From contig JAGKSW010000123.1 of NCBI GenBank assembly GCA_018993265.1, positions 20,122 to 84,121 of the forward strand: a DNA stretch of 64,000 nt, given 5' to 3'. The notes beneath the pieces were generated by a model that was given only the letters and a program-made list of their open reading frames with translations, was not told where the DNA came from and searched no databases. Positions 9,128-18,353 of this stretch are shown piece after piece. The stretch comes from Nostoc sp. TH1S01. Its GTDB lineage: Bacteria > Cyanobacteriota > Cyanobacteriia > Cyanobacteriales > Nostocaceae. Each line of letters opens with the position of its first letter. Position 1 is the first letter of the stretch. The translations under genes were made by a program, and so were the position numbers.

Positions 9128-9233
9128 ATAAGTCGGTACAAATTAAGCTAACTAGTTAAGCTTGTCATTGGTCATTGGTCATTTGTTATTAGTAAGGTAA
9201 GCCGATAATTTAGCGATATTAAAGAGGAATTTC

Positions 9234-10547
9234 ATGATTATTATTGATAATGCTTTAAAAGCTCGTGCTGCTGCTGGTAATCCTATCAAGGTGGGAATGA
9301 CTGGTGCTGGCTTTATGGGGCGAGGAATTGCTAACCAAATTATTAATTCAGTTCCCGGAATGGAGTTAGTTGCGATCTTCAATCGGAGTATTGATGGAGC
9401 TAAACGAGCTTATACAGAAGCTGGTATTGAAGATATTCAAGTTGTAAACAGTGTCAGCGATTTAGAAGATGCGATCGCCAGTGGCAAATATGCAGTCACC
9501 GACGATGCTAAAATCATCTGTCAAGCCGAAAGCATTGAAGCAATTATTGAAGTGACTGGCGCAGTTGAATTTGGCGCTCATATCGTCATGGAAGCGATCG
9601 CACATCGCAAGCATGTGATTATGATGAATGCTGAACTCGATGGTACTGTTGGCCCCATCCTGAAAGTTTACGCCGACAAAGCAGGCGTTATCCTCAGTGC
9701 TTGCGATGGCGACCAGCCAGGGGTAGAAATGAATTTGTACCGCTTTGTGAAAAGCATCGGTCTGACACCATTACTGTGCGGTAACATCAAAGGCTTGCAA
9801 GACCCCTATCGCAACCCCACAACCCAAGAAGGATTTGCTAAACGTTGGGGACAAAAAGCCCACATGGTAACAAGCTTTGCTGATGGTAGCAAAATTTCCT
9901 TTGAGCAGGCGATCGTGGCTAATGCTACCGGGATGCAAGTCGCTAAACGGGGAATGCTGGGCTATGACTTTACAGGTCATGTTGATGAAATGACCAATAT
10001 GTATGATATTGACCAACTCAAAGAACTAGGTGGAATAGTTGATTATGTAGTTGGTGCTAAACCCGGCCCTGGTGTATTTGTCTTCGCTACCCACGACGAC
10101 CCCAAACAACGCCACTACCTCAACCTCTACAAATTAGGTGAAGGGCCTCTCTATAGCTTCTATACTCCTTATCACCTCTGCCATTTTGAAGTTCCTTTAT
10201 CTGTGGCGCGTGCTGTCTTATTCCGCGATGCAGTCATGGCTCCGATTGGTAAACCAATGGTCGATGTAGTCACAACTGCCAAAATCGATTTGAAAGCTGG
10301 CGAAACTCTCGATGGCATTGGTTATTATATGACCTACGGTCAATGTGAAAATTCACCCATTGTTCAAGCACAAAAACTATTACCAATGGGTCTAGCTGAA
10401 GGCTGTCGCTTAAAACGAGATATTCCACGCGATCAAGTGCTGACTTATGACGATGTAGAGTTACCTGAAGGTAGACTTTGTGACCAATTACGCGCGGAAC
10501 AAAATGCTTATTTTGCTTCCGAAAAAGTTCTCGCAGCTGTTGGGTAA
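9234..10547 (+). CDS. SAF-domain NAD(P)-dependent oxidoreductase (homoserine-dehydrogenase-like)
   Basis: The 437-residue protein has an N-terminal Rossmann motif, VGMTGAGFMGRGIANQI, of the homoserine dehydrogenase / aspartate dehydrogenase type. The C-terminal part (about residues 350-430) resembles a SAF domain (KAGETLDGIGYYMTYG, LAEGCRLKRDIPRDQVLTYDDVEL), as found in sialic-acid-synthase-like and UxaA-like proteins. The family sits beside nucleotide-sugar genes and probably reduces or oxidises a sugar-derived intermediate. The reaction is not established. AGAGGA lies 8 bases before the ATG. The gene is part of the conserved HEP-type block. Confidence 0.82.
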   Translation: MIIIDNALKARAAAGNPIKVGMTGAGFMGRGIANQIINSVPGMELVAIFNRSIDGAKRAYTEAGIEDIQVVNSVSDLEDAIASGKYAVTDDAKIICQAESIEAIIEVTGAVEFGAHIVMEAIAHRKHVIMMNAELDGTVGPILKVYADKAGVILSACDGDQPGVEMNLYRFVKSIGLTPLLCGNIKGLQDPYRNPTTQEGFAKRWGQKAHMVTSFADGSKISFEQAIVANATGMQVAKRGMLGYDFTGHVDEMTNMYDIDQLKELGGIVDYVVGAKPGPGVFVFATHDDPKQRHYLNLYKLGEGPLYSFYTPYHLCHFEVPLSVARAVLFRDAVMAPIGKPMVDVVTTAKIDLKAGETLDGIGYYMTYGQCENSPIVQAQKLLPMGLAEGCRLKRDIPRDQVLTYDDVELPEGRLCDQLRAEQNAYFASEKVLAAVG

Positions 10548-11046
10548 TACCATTTTAGATTTTGAATTGTAGAAGGGTTTATGAGTAGAGACGTTGTATA
10601 CAACGTCTCTACAATAAATCTATTTTTCACAATCATTCTGCAATTTGGTGTAAGATTTGGTGGCTTTATATCTAGCAAACTCCTAATAAATTCATGATTC
10701 TGGATTATGACTCCTAACTCCTGAATTCTGACATTCAGTTTAATCATTCATGAAAAACGAGATCCCCGACTTCTTAAAGAAGCCGGGGATCTGAGTCTAT
10801 CAATTTTTACAATTATATTTTTATTCTATGTCTAAAGAAATATTTTGGCTGAAGAATGATTTTTAGCAAGAAGTAAATACTATAAATAATTTAACCAAAT
10901 TAAAAATTAGATAAATATTGCCAAACAGTATTCTAGTAAACCAATAAGTTAATTGTGAAATCTTATAGTGCTAAACACTAAACTTTTAGCTGTAATTGAC
11001 TAAAATATTTGTCTCGGAAAATTTGGTATCAGGTTGAATAAAATTT
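10548..11046. other. Intergenic region with two palindromic repeats
   Basis: About 500 bp without a gene. It contains a perfect 28-bp palindrome (10585-10612; half-site GTAGAGACGTTGTA), a CTCCTAACTCCTGAATTCTG fragment of the dispersed repeat, and the hairpin at 10760-10792. The AT-rich stretch 10840-11046 probably holds the promoter of the following glycosyltransferase gene. Confidence 0.6.
10760..10792. terminator. GATCCCCGACTTCTT hairpin (REP-like family)
   Basis: AGATCCCCGACTTCTT pairs with AGAAGCCGGGGATCT to give a strong stem with a short A-rich loop. It is one of four relatives in the window (also 14676-14708, 28098-28130 and a decayed one at 33823-33853). All lie immediately after genes, consistent with a mobile palindrome used as a terminator. 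Confidence 0.6.
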
Positions 11047-12177
11047 ATGAAAATTGCTCTTGTCCATGATTATTTAACTCAACGTGGAGGGGCAGAGCGC
11101 GTATTTGAATTATTATGTAGGCGCTACCCCACAGCCGATGTTTTTACTTCTTTGTATGACGCACAAAAAACTATTGATTTAGGTGAGCGGATAGTTAATA
11201 CAACTTTTTTACAAAAAATTCCGGGTGCAGCGAAATATTTTAGAATGATGGCACCTTTTTATTTTCCCGCCTTTAGAGCTTTGGATTTAGAAGACTACGA
11301 TTTAATTATTAGTAGTAGCACAAGTTTTGCCAAGGCTGTACGCAAAAGACCGGATGCTCACCATGTTTGTTTTTGTCATAATGTCACCCGTTTTTTGTGG
11401 GATACAGAAACATATTTGCGAGAGTATGGAGATTATCGATATTTTGCGCCTTTAATTGAACGAATTTTCCAATTGATGCGGCAGGTAGACCTGAAATATT
11501 CTCAGGAACCTGACTTGTATATTGCCAATTCCAGCGTTGTTGCGAAAAGAATTGAACAGATTTATGGTAAACCAGCAATTGTAGTTAACTATCCAATTGA
11601 TACCAGTAACTTTGTTTATTCCGATACCAAAGAAGATTATTATTTAGCATCTGCACGGATGATCAGTTATAAGCGGCTAGATATAATCGTCGAAGCTTTT
11701 AATTGGTTGGGGTGGCGATTATTAATCTCAGGTGACGGCCCAGAACAAGCACGCCTAAAAGCCAAGGCGTTAAATAATATCGAATTTTTAGGTCATGTTA
11801 GCGATCGCCAACGTAAAGATTTGTTCGCAAAAGCCAAATCAGTGATTGTTGCAGCCTTAGAAGATTATGGATTAGTTCCTGTAGAAGCCAACGCTAGCGG
11901 TACACCAGTAATTGCCTATGGCGCTGGTGGCGTTTTAGATACTCAAATTCATGGCGAAACTGGAGTCTTTTTTAAACGACAATCACCAGACTCTCTACAA
12001 GCTGCATTACTAGAGTCCGGACGCATCACTTGGAATTATGAAAATATTCGTAATCACGCAGTGAACAATTTTTCCGAACCAGTATTTTTTAGGAAGGTTG
12101 AGCAACTTATTGATCAAACTTGTATGCAAAAGAATCCAGAAGTCAGAATTCAGAATCCAGAATCAATTAGTGCGTGA
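11047..12177 (+). CDS. Glycosyltransferase family 4
   Basis: This 376-residue GT-B retaining transferase starts KIALVHDYLTQRGGAERVFE, whose glycine-rich GGAE is typical of GT4. The C-terminal donor site includes ALEDYGLVPVEANASGTPVIAYGAGG (E-x7-E motif). The final residues (KNPEVRIQNPESISA) are encoded by the dispersed AGAATCCAGAAGTCAGAATT repeat rather than by conserved sequence, so the original C-terminus has been replaced or extended. It resembles the GT4 upstream of the Wzc-like gene in the Anabaena HEP island. The sugar specificity is unknown. Confidence 0.88.
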   Translation: MKIALVHDYLTQRGGAERVFELLCRRYPTADVFTSLYDAQKTIDLGERIVNTTFLQKIPGAAKYFRMMAPFYFPAFRALDLEDYDLIISSSTSFAKAVRKRPDAHHVCFCHNVTRFLWDTETYLREYGDYRYFAPLIERIFQLMRQVDLKYSQEPDLYIANSSVVAKRIEQIYGKPAIVVNYPIDTSNFVYSDTKEDYYLASARMISYKRLDIIVEAFNWLGWRLLISGDGPEQARLKAKALNNIEFLGHVSDRQRKDLFAKAKSVIVAALEDYGLVPVEANASGTPVIAYGAGGVLDTQIHGETGVFFKRQSPDSLQAALLESGRITWNYENIRNHAVNNFSEPVFFRKVEQLIDQTCMQKNPEVRIQNPESISA

Positions 12178-12310
12178 TTGACACCCGCACCTAATCGAAA
12201 ACCTCTAAATTGAAAATTTAGAGGTAGTTTTAAAATCGTTTATTCATCCACGAGTCGCACAGAATTTATACTGAGTTCTGGCTCCTGACTCTTGAATTCT
12301 ATTCTAATTA
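12129..12310. repeat. Dispersed partly palindromic repeat overlapping the GT4 3' end
   Basis: It begins inside the preceding gene with AGAATCCAGAAGTCAGAATT. It contains a perfect hairpin (ACCTCTAAATT and AATTTAGAGGT, 12201-12225) and TTCATCCACGAGTCGCAC, and ends with inverted sequence CTGGCTCCTGACTCTTGAAT. The parts match those at 84-290 and 16200-16317. Confidence 0.55.
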
Positions 12311-12364
12311 TTCATCTGGCTTGTTAGTTGTTCGTGTAGCGTCTCGCAGAGAAGGATAATAAAA

Positions 12365-14593
12365 GTGGTTCAGACTAGTCTTAATCCCAGTGTAAATACA
12401 ATTGCTGACACAGAACCGGGTTATGGACAACTATTAGCGGTTTTTATTCGCAGGTTTCCTTGGTTTGTCGCAGTATTTGTGGCTTCAATTGCGATCGCCG
12501 CAATTATGACTGCTAGGACGAAGCCTACTTATAAAAGCTCAATGCAACTGTTAATAGAACCCAACTATCAAGGTAAAAAAGAAACAGCTGGAGCCGAAAA
12601 TCAGTTTACTGAACCAGATGTAGAGATAGACACAGGCACTCAGCTAAATCTCATGCAGAGTTCCGGACTGATTCAAAAGGCAGTTGATAAACTGCGTCGA
12701 GAATATCCAGATATTACTGTTGGTGATATTAAAGGCGCTTTAGCTTTAAACCAATTAAAAACCAAAGACGATAATATCGCTACCAAAATTTTTCAAGTAG
12801 ACTACACCGCTCAAGACCCTGTAAAAACACAAAAAGTTTTAACGGCTATTCGGGAAGTTTATGTCGAATATAACAAACAACAGCAAGATGCACGCCTACA
12901 AAAAGGCCTACAAGTTATTCGAGAACAATTGAGTAAGGCCAGTGAAGAGGTAAATGCAGCTGAGTCCAACCTGCAAAGATTCCGTCGTAACCAAAATTTA
13001 ATCGACCCGGTGGCTCAAGCCAAAGCTCTAGAAGATGCGTTGAATAATGTTGAGCAAGAACGCCGTGCAACTCGCGCTCAATATCAAGAGGCTGTAGCTC
13101 GACAAAAATCTTTAGAAGAACAACTTAACCGTTCTCCCCAAAATGCGCTAGTTGCTTCTCGTTTGAGTCAATCTACTCGCTACCAAGGATTGCTCAACGA
13201 AATTCAAAGAACGGAGCTAGCTTTGGCTCAAGAACGCTTGCGCTTCACTGATGAAACGCCAAATGTGCAGAAACTGCAAGAACAGCTAAACAGCCAAAAA
13301 GCATTATTAGAACAAGAAGTCGGTAGGACTTTAGGCACAAAGTCACCTGGCGTAGTCGGTTCTAGAGATACGTTGTTAGAACAAGGACAGTTTGGCCAAA
13401 TTGATTTGAACCTTGCCAGTGAACTAGTAGCAACTCAGACAACGATAGTTGCATTGAGCGCCCGTGATCAAACTTTGGCACAAAAAGAAACTCAACTACG
13501 TTTTGACATCAAACGCTTTCCACCTTTGTTAGCTTATTACAATCGTATTCAACCACAGCTGCAATTTAGCCGGGAAAGATTTGAGCAACTGTTAAGAGCT
13601 GAACAACAATTGCGTCAAGAACTAGCTAAAGGTGGCTTTAATTGGGAAGTTGTGGAAGAACCCCATGTTGGTGTGCAGTTAGGCCCCAACCTGCAACAAA
13701 ACCTCTTATTAGGTGCTGTGGTGGGGTTAATGTTGGGAGGAATTGCCGCTTTCTTACGTGAAGCATCGGATGATGCTGTACATACAACTGCTGAGTTAGA
13801 GAAGCAAGTGGCGCTACCATTGTTGGGAACAACACCGAAATTACCACCTGCTAGAGCCAGAGATTCAATTATCAAGTTGCCCTTTGGGAAGCCGGAAACA
13901 CCTGCGCCTTGGACAATTCAAGTATTACAGTCGCCACCACGTTGGGAATCACTGGACTTAATTTACAAAAATATTGAACTGCTCAATACCGTATCTAGTT
14001 TGAAGTCTTTGATGATTACTTCCGCTTTACCCGATGAAGCTAAATCAGGTATGGCTTTGGGTTTGGCTATGAGTGCGGCTCGATTACACAAACGAGTCCT
14101 GCTGATTGATGCCAACTTACGCAATCCCAGTTTGCACGAACAGCTAAATCTGCCTAATGAGCAAGGACTATCAACTTTACTAGGTAGTGAAATTAGTTTA
14201 CCAAACCAAATTGGTATTCAATCTTTAGGTTCAGCCTACATCGATATTTTGACTGCGGGGCCGAAACCGACTGATCCGGCGCATCTGTTGAGTTCTCCGC
14301 GGATGATGCAACTGATGAGAACCTTTGAAGAGAATTATGATTTGGTACTGATAGATGCTCCGCCTGTATTGGGTTTGGTAGATGCCATGTTAACAGCATC
14401 ATCCTGTCGGAGTGTGGTGTTAGTAGCTAGTATGGGTGTTGTAACGCGCCACCAACTTGCTCAAGCTACAGGAATGTTGAGTAAGTTAAATCTAATTGGA
14501 GTTGTCGCTAATGGCGTTTCTAGCTCTGACAGCAGTTTTGTCCAGTATCCCAAGGAATACCGTTTGGCTTTGAAACAAGCGGTAGAAAAATAA
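12365..14593 (+). CDS. Wzc/Wzz-like polysaccharide co-polymerase with BY-kinase-like domain
   Basis: The 742-residue protein has an N-terminal Wzz domain with a transmembrane helix (about residues 32-50), a long periplasmic coiled coil (about 170-340), a second transmembrane helix (LLLGAVVGLMLGGIAAFL, about 445-462) and a cytoplasmic BY-kinase domain. Walker A' (VLLIDANLRNP) and Walker B (LVLIDAPPVLGL) are present. The Walker A position reads SALPDEAKSG instead of the usual GEGKS/T type, and the C-terminus lacks a tyrosine cluster. It would set polysaccharide chain length and couple polymerisation to export, perhaps with weak or no kinase activity. The start is GTG, preceded by AAGGAT. It lies upstream of hepC, as in Anabaena. 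Confidence 0.87.
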   Translation: MVQTSLNPSVNTIADTEPGYGQLLAVFIRRFPWFVAVFVASIAIAAIMTARTKPTYKSSMQLLIEPNYQGKKETAGAENQFTEPDVEIDTGTQLNLMQSSGLIQKAVDKLRREYPDITVGDIKGALALNQLKTKDDNIATKIFQVDYTAQDPVKTQKVLTAIREVYVEYNKQQQDARLQKGLQVIREQLSKASEEVNAAESNLQRFRRNQNLIDPVAQAKALEDALNNVEQERRATRAQYQEAVARQKSLEEQLNRSPQNALVASRLSQSTRYQGLLNEIQRTELALAQERLRFTDETPNVQKLQEQLNSQKALLEQEVGRTLGTKSPGVVGSRDTLLEQGQFGQIDLNLASELVATQTTIVALSARDQTLAQKETQLRFDIKRFPPLLAYYNRIQPQLQFSRERFEQLLRAEQQLRQELAKGGFNWEVVEEPHVGVQLGPNLQQNLLLGAVVGLMLGGIAAFLREASDDAVHTTAELEKQVALPLLGTTPKLPPARARDSIIKLPFGKPETPAPWTIQVLQSPPRWESLDLIYKNIELLNTVSSLKSLMITSALPDEAKSGMALGLAMSAARLHKRVLLIDANLRNPSLHEQLNLPNEQGLSTLLGSEISLPNQIGIQSLGSAYIDILTAGPKPTDPAHLLSSPRMMQLMRTFEENYDLVLIDAPPVLGLVDAMLTASSCRSVVLVASMGVVTRHQLAQATGMLSKLNLIGVVANGVSSSDSSFVQYPKEYRLALKQAVEK

Positions 14594-14613
14594 TAGCGAA
14601 TTGGAATTTAGGT

Positions 14614-14654
14614 ATATGTGCGATCGCTCTTTTGGCGGATGCGATCGCACATAT
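14614..14654. terminator. HIP1-containing inverted repeat after the Wzc-like gene
   Basis: ATATGTGCGATCGC and its exact complement are separated by 13 bases, about 20 bp after the stop codon, with TTTTTTA just beyond. This is a plausible intrinsic terminator, and the REP-like hairpin at 14676-14708 follows. Confidence 0.6.
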
Positions 14655-14675
14655 TTTTTATATCTTTGGCAAAAT

Positions 14676-14708
14676 AGAACCCCGACTTTTTCAAGAAGTC
14701 GGGGTTCT
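14676..14708. terminator. CCCCGACTTTTT hairpin (REP-like family)
   Basis: AGAACCCCGACTTTTT pairs with AAGAAGTCGGGGTTCT (one imperfect pair), followed by GAGTCTTTTTATTTTTATT. The outer base pairs differ from the other family members (GAACC/GGTTC instead of GATCC/GGATC) in a compensated way, which supports selection on the hairpin. Confidence 0.65.
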
Positions 14709-15416
14709 GAGTCTTTTTATTTTTATTAAATATAGGACTCCTATTTGATTTGTGAAAAAAACTCATTATAGTTTCTATTCCCTGCTCCCCGTTCCCTATT
14801 CCCTACCTTCACAAGTAAATTCACAAATAAAATCGGATTGCTATAATGTCTTGATTAAACATTTTTATTGTCAAAATTCAATCCTATTTACTTAGTTAAA
14901 ATTCAGTATATTTATATTAGCTTTATAATTATCATGGTTAAGTCTGATGAATTTAAAGACTAAATAAAGAATCTAATTCCGCGTATAGTCAATTCTACAG
15001 ACTCTTATATCCTAGAGATTAAAGCCCCTTCCAAGCAGCTAAAAGACAAACGTGGACTAGTTTTCTCCAACTGAGAAAATCAACAACAAAGGTAGACAAA
15101 GTTCAACACATTTATTACGTATTGGGTAAGAGAGTGTTGGATGATGTACCTCTACATCTATCTAATATCTCGTCTACCCAAACAACAGCGAGTTTACCCG
15201 CAAGATTTCCCCAATATTGATTGCTATCTACCTAATTATTATCTTTGTAGTTTCTCTGTCTTCAGAGCGGCAAAATTCTGCAAAATGAAGCGTTGAAGTA
15301 TATTTTTTTAATCAGTCATCTACTAATTTTTAGAGCAAGACAAGATTCAGATCAAAGTCTTTGGCATGAATCGCCTTCGAGATCAGCAATTTACTATCGT
15401 ACTAATCCAAAGACAC
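14709..15416. other. Long leader region upstream of hepC
   Basis: About 700 bp without a supported gene. It contains TTCCCTGCTCCCCGTTCCCT low-complexity repeat sequence around 14778-14810 and AT-rich DNA. GGACTCCTATTTGATTTGTG (14735-14754) has a near copy at 63839-63860. Long upstream regulatory regions are known for the Anabaena hep genes, but I cannot place a specific regulator site. Confidence 0.4.
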
Positions 15417-16199
15417 ATGACCAGCTCATTAGTTCGTACTCCACAGACTGTTTATAATGTAACTCCACAACCTCAAAGCGATGTCTGGCGACAAGAAGCA
15501 GAGCTTCTAAGCACCGCATATTGCACACTACAATGGCGGCGAGGTCAGTTGTTAGTGAAATCTCCTGGTAAATTTAAACAGCCATATTTACCAGCTTTAG
15601 AAAATGAGCAATTATTGGTAAATTGCTTAAAACATTCCCCTGTTAATTTGGTTAGTGTAGACCCTAAAATTGGTGAGACTTGGATAAAGTTTTGGGCAGA
15701 CGCTTGTAAAGAAGCTCATAAACCCATGTTTCTTTACGGATCTTCAGAAAATTTACTGTTTAAACAAAATAGCCAACCTTGGGGATGGTGCTTGCGACTC
15801 ATTGATTGGATTGCAGCTTTTGTCATGCTGCTATTACTAAGTCCAGTCATCCTCGTATTGCTAGTGTTGTTGCAAATTAACTCACCGGAATCTGTATTCT
15901 CTCGTGAGTGGTATGTAGGAGAACGGGGTAGACTTTTTCAAGCTATTAAGTTCTCCACCACAACCAAGCGCAACATTACACCCTTAATTCGTTGGATGCG
16001 TAAATATGGCATCGAAAATTTACCACAGTTATTAAATGTACTGCGGGGTGATATGGGTTTTATTGGGTCTCGTTGTTGGACTTTAGCAGCAGCAGTACGA
16101 TTGAGTTCAGACACACAAATCTCACTGAATCAATTACCTGTCATAACAAGTTCGTGGCAAGTTCAGGCAGAATCAAACTTAATAATTAATAATTCTTGA
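15417..16199 (+). CDS. hepC: Heterocyst envelope polysaccharide sugar transferase HepC
   Basis: The protein (260 residues from ATG 15417) resembles the C-terminal part of bacterial undecaprenyl-phosphate sugar transferases. A hydrophobic helix (WIAAFVMLLLLSPVILVLLVLL, about residues 135-160) precedes a reduced catalytic region with WMRKYGIENLPQLLNVLRGDMGFIG, which matches the conserved ELPQLxNVLxGDMSxVG block. HepC is required for heterocyst envelope polysaccharide in Anabaena and lies directly upstream of hepA, as here. ATG 15366 would add 17 residues. Neither start has a good Shine-Dalgarno, so the start is uncertain. Confidence 0.8.
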   Translation: MTSSLVRTPQTVYNVTPQPQSDVWRQEAELLSTAYCTLQWRRGQLLVKSPGKFKQPYLPALENEQLLVNCLKHSPVNLVSVDPKIGETWIKFWADACKEAHKPMFLYGSSENLLFKQNSQPWGWCLRLIDWIAAFVMLLLLSPVILVLLVLLQINSPESVFSREWYVGERGRLFQAIKFSTTTKRNITPLIRWMRKYGIENLPQLLNVLRGDMGFIGSRCWTLAAAVRLSSDTQISLNQLPVITSSWQVQAESNLIINNS

Positions 16200-16479
16200 A
16201 GAAGAATTCAGGATTCAGAATCCAGAGCGTGCAGAGTTTCAACCCAGTACTAATTTTGTACATGTTAGGGTCTAAAACTCAGACTGAATTCTAGCTCCTG
16301 GCTCCTAAATTCTGATTTGATGATTACTAATTATTGATTGCTCTTTTCTCTATCTAGCTAAAATCTCTACAAGCAGTGCGGTAATTGAAGACTTCATTTG
16401 CCGCACTTCAGCTAGAGTAAGTAATTACAGAGCATCTATAGCAACCTGTAGAAATTAGAAAAATTCCGTTGACAAACTC
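16200..16479. repeat. hepC-hepA intergenic region with dispersed repeat
   Basis: The first ~120 bp (16200-16317) contain GAATTCAGGATTCAGAATCCAGAG and the inverted end CTAGCTCCTGGCTCCTAAATTCTGA, a third copy of the dispersed repeat. The remaining ~160 bp should hold the hepA promoter. Long upstream regulation of hepA is known in Anabaena. Confidence 0.5.
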
Positions 16480-18330
16480 ATGATTTTTCAATCAAACAAA
16501 ACACTCAAAAATTTATTTAAAGCTAGTACCTTCTGGAAAAACAACCATTTAATATTACGAGAATTCAAATATTTTCGCAAAGTTGCTATTTTTGCTTTAG
16601 TCTTTTCCTTTTTAGCAGCAACATTTGAAGGTTTTAGCATTGGTTTTTTACTTTCGTTCTTGCAAAATTTAACTAATCCGAATGCTAAACCTATTCAAAC
16701 TGGTATTGAGTGGTTTGATATTTGGATTCTGGCTGCTAATACTTCGGCTATTAATAGACTGTATCGCATATCCCTGTTGATTTTATTGAGTACTTGGCTA
16801 CGAGCTGGGTTCAATTATTTAGCACAAGTTTATACAGAAACCACCCAACTACATTTAGCCGATCGCCTGCGAAAGCAAATATTTGAACAGTTACAAAGTT
16901 TGCCATTAAGTTTCTTTGCTAAAACTCGTTCTGGTGAACTGATTAATACCATTACCACAGAAATTGAGCGGATCAAACAATGGTTTAGTGGCACAGCTTT
17001 TTTGATGACCAGAGGGATAACTGCTTCTGTCTACTTTACTTCCATGTTTTTACTATCATGGCAGCTGACTATTGCTTCTTTACTGTTATTTACCTTAGCA
17101 GGTGTTGGGTTATCAACCCTGAATGCTAAGGTGAGAGAAACGAGTTTTAGTATTTCTATTGCTAACGGACAATTTACCTCCACAGCTATAGAATTTATTA
17201 ACGGAATTCGTACAGTCCAAGCATTTTCCACTCAAGATTTTGAAAGGCAAAAATTTTATAATGCTAGTGATAATGTAGTCAAAACTTGTAAAAAAGTTGT
17301 CTTAATTTGGACAACGGTTAAACCTCTAACTGAAAGTATCGCAAGTACAATTCTCATCGGCATGATTATTTTTGCTTTCACGAATTTTGTTGTCAATGGT
17401 ACACTTCAGGTTGCTTCTCTACTCACATTTTTCTTTGTATTATTTCGAGTTGTACCAATTGTGCAAGATTTTTATGGTACAAGAGCGCATTTGAATACAC
17501 TGGCGGGTGCAGCAGATAATATTAAAGATTTAATGAGAACTGACGATAAAACTTACTTACAAAGTGGTAAGTTGCAATTTGCAGGCTTAAAACATTCTAT
17601 TGATATTGTTTCTGTAGATTTTGGCTATAATCCCAACTATTTAGTCCTCAACAATATTACTCTTAGCATTGAAAAAGGCAAAACTACAGCCCTAGTAGGA
17701 GCAACAGGCGCTGGTAAAAGTACTTTGATTGATTTAATTCCTAGATTTTATGATCCTACTCAAGGTCATGTGATGATTGATGGGGTTGAGATCCAAAAAT
17801 TTGATATCAATTCATTGCGAAGTAAAATCGCTGTAGTTAGTCAAGATACTTTTATTTTCAACACTTCTGTGTGGAAAAATATTGCATATGGTACACCAGG
17901 AGCAACAGCAGCCGAAATTCGAGAAGCCGCACGTTTAGCTAATGCACTCGAATTTATTGAAGAAATGCCTGAAGGCTTTGATACTAAATTAGGAGATAGA
18001 GGCGTAAGATTATCTGGAGGACAACGCCAGCGAATTGCGATCGCTCGCGCTTTACTACGTAATCCAGAAATTTTGATTTTAGATGAAGCCACCAGCGCCT
18101 TAGATTCTGTTACCGAACGTTTAATTCAGGAATCTATAGAAAAGCTATCTGTTGGTCGTACAGTAATTGCGATCGCTCACAGACTTTCCACGATTGCGAA
18201 TGCAGACAAAGTAGTCGTACTTGAACAAGGACGCATTGTTGAACAAGGCGGCTATCAAGAATTATTAGAACTCCAAGGCAAACTGTGGAAATACCACCAA
18301 ATGCAGTATGAAACAAATCAAGCTGATTAA
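16480..18330 (+). CDS. hepA: HepA-type ABC exporter of heterocyst envelope polysaccharide
   Basis: This is a 616-residue fused ABC exporter half-transporter. About six transmembrane helices occupy roughly residues 35-330 (ABC_membrane type 1). The nucleotide-binding domain has Walker A GATGAGKST (about 406), signature LSGGQ (about 511), Walker B ILILDEATSALD (about 530) and the H-loop AHRLST. All are intact, so it should be an active homodimeric exporter. HepA was found in Anabaena as essential for the polysaccharide layer that protects heterocyst nitrogenase. Position after hepC and before a GT series supports the assignment. Expression is expected in differentiating cells. Confidence 0.9.
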   Translation: MIFQSNKTLKNLFKASTFWKNNHLILREFKYFRKVAIFALVFSFLAATFEGFSIGFLLSFLQNLTNPNAKPIQTGIEWFDIWILAANTSAINRLYRISLLILLSTWLRAGFNYLAQVYTETTQLHLADRLRKQIFEQLQSLPLSFFAKTRSGELINTITTEIERIKQWFSGTAFLMTRGITASVYFTSMFLLSWQLTIASLLLFTLAGVGLSTLNAKVRETSFSISIANGQFTSTAIEFINGIRTVQAFSTQDFERQKFYNASDNVVKTCKKVVLIWTTVKPLTESIASTILIGMIIFAFTNFVVNGTLQVASLLTFFFVLFRVVPIVQDFYGTRAHLNTLAGAADNIKDLMRTDDKTYLQSGKLQFAGLKHSIDIVSVDFGYNPNYLVLNNITLSIEKGKTTALVGATGAGKSTLIDLIPRFYDPTQGHVMIDGVEIQKFDINSLRSKIAVVSQDTFIFNTSVWKNIAYGTPGATAAEIREAARLANALEFIEEMPEGFDTKLGDRGVRLSGGQRQRIAIARALLRNPEILILDEATSALDSVTERLIQESIEKLSVGRTVIAIAHRLSTIANADKVVVLEQGRIVEQGGYQELLELQGKLWKYHQMQYETNQAD

Positions 18331-18353
18331 ATATATTCAACAGGTTTAATTTT

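Noticed and set aside
13615..13875. Minus-strand open frames within the Wzc-like gene
   Set aside because: They are shadows of the real coding strand and encode no recognisable domain.
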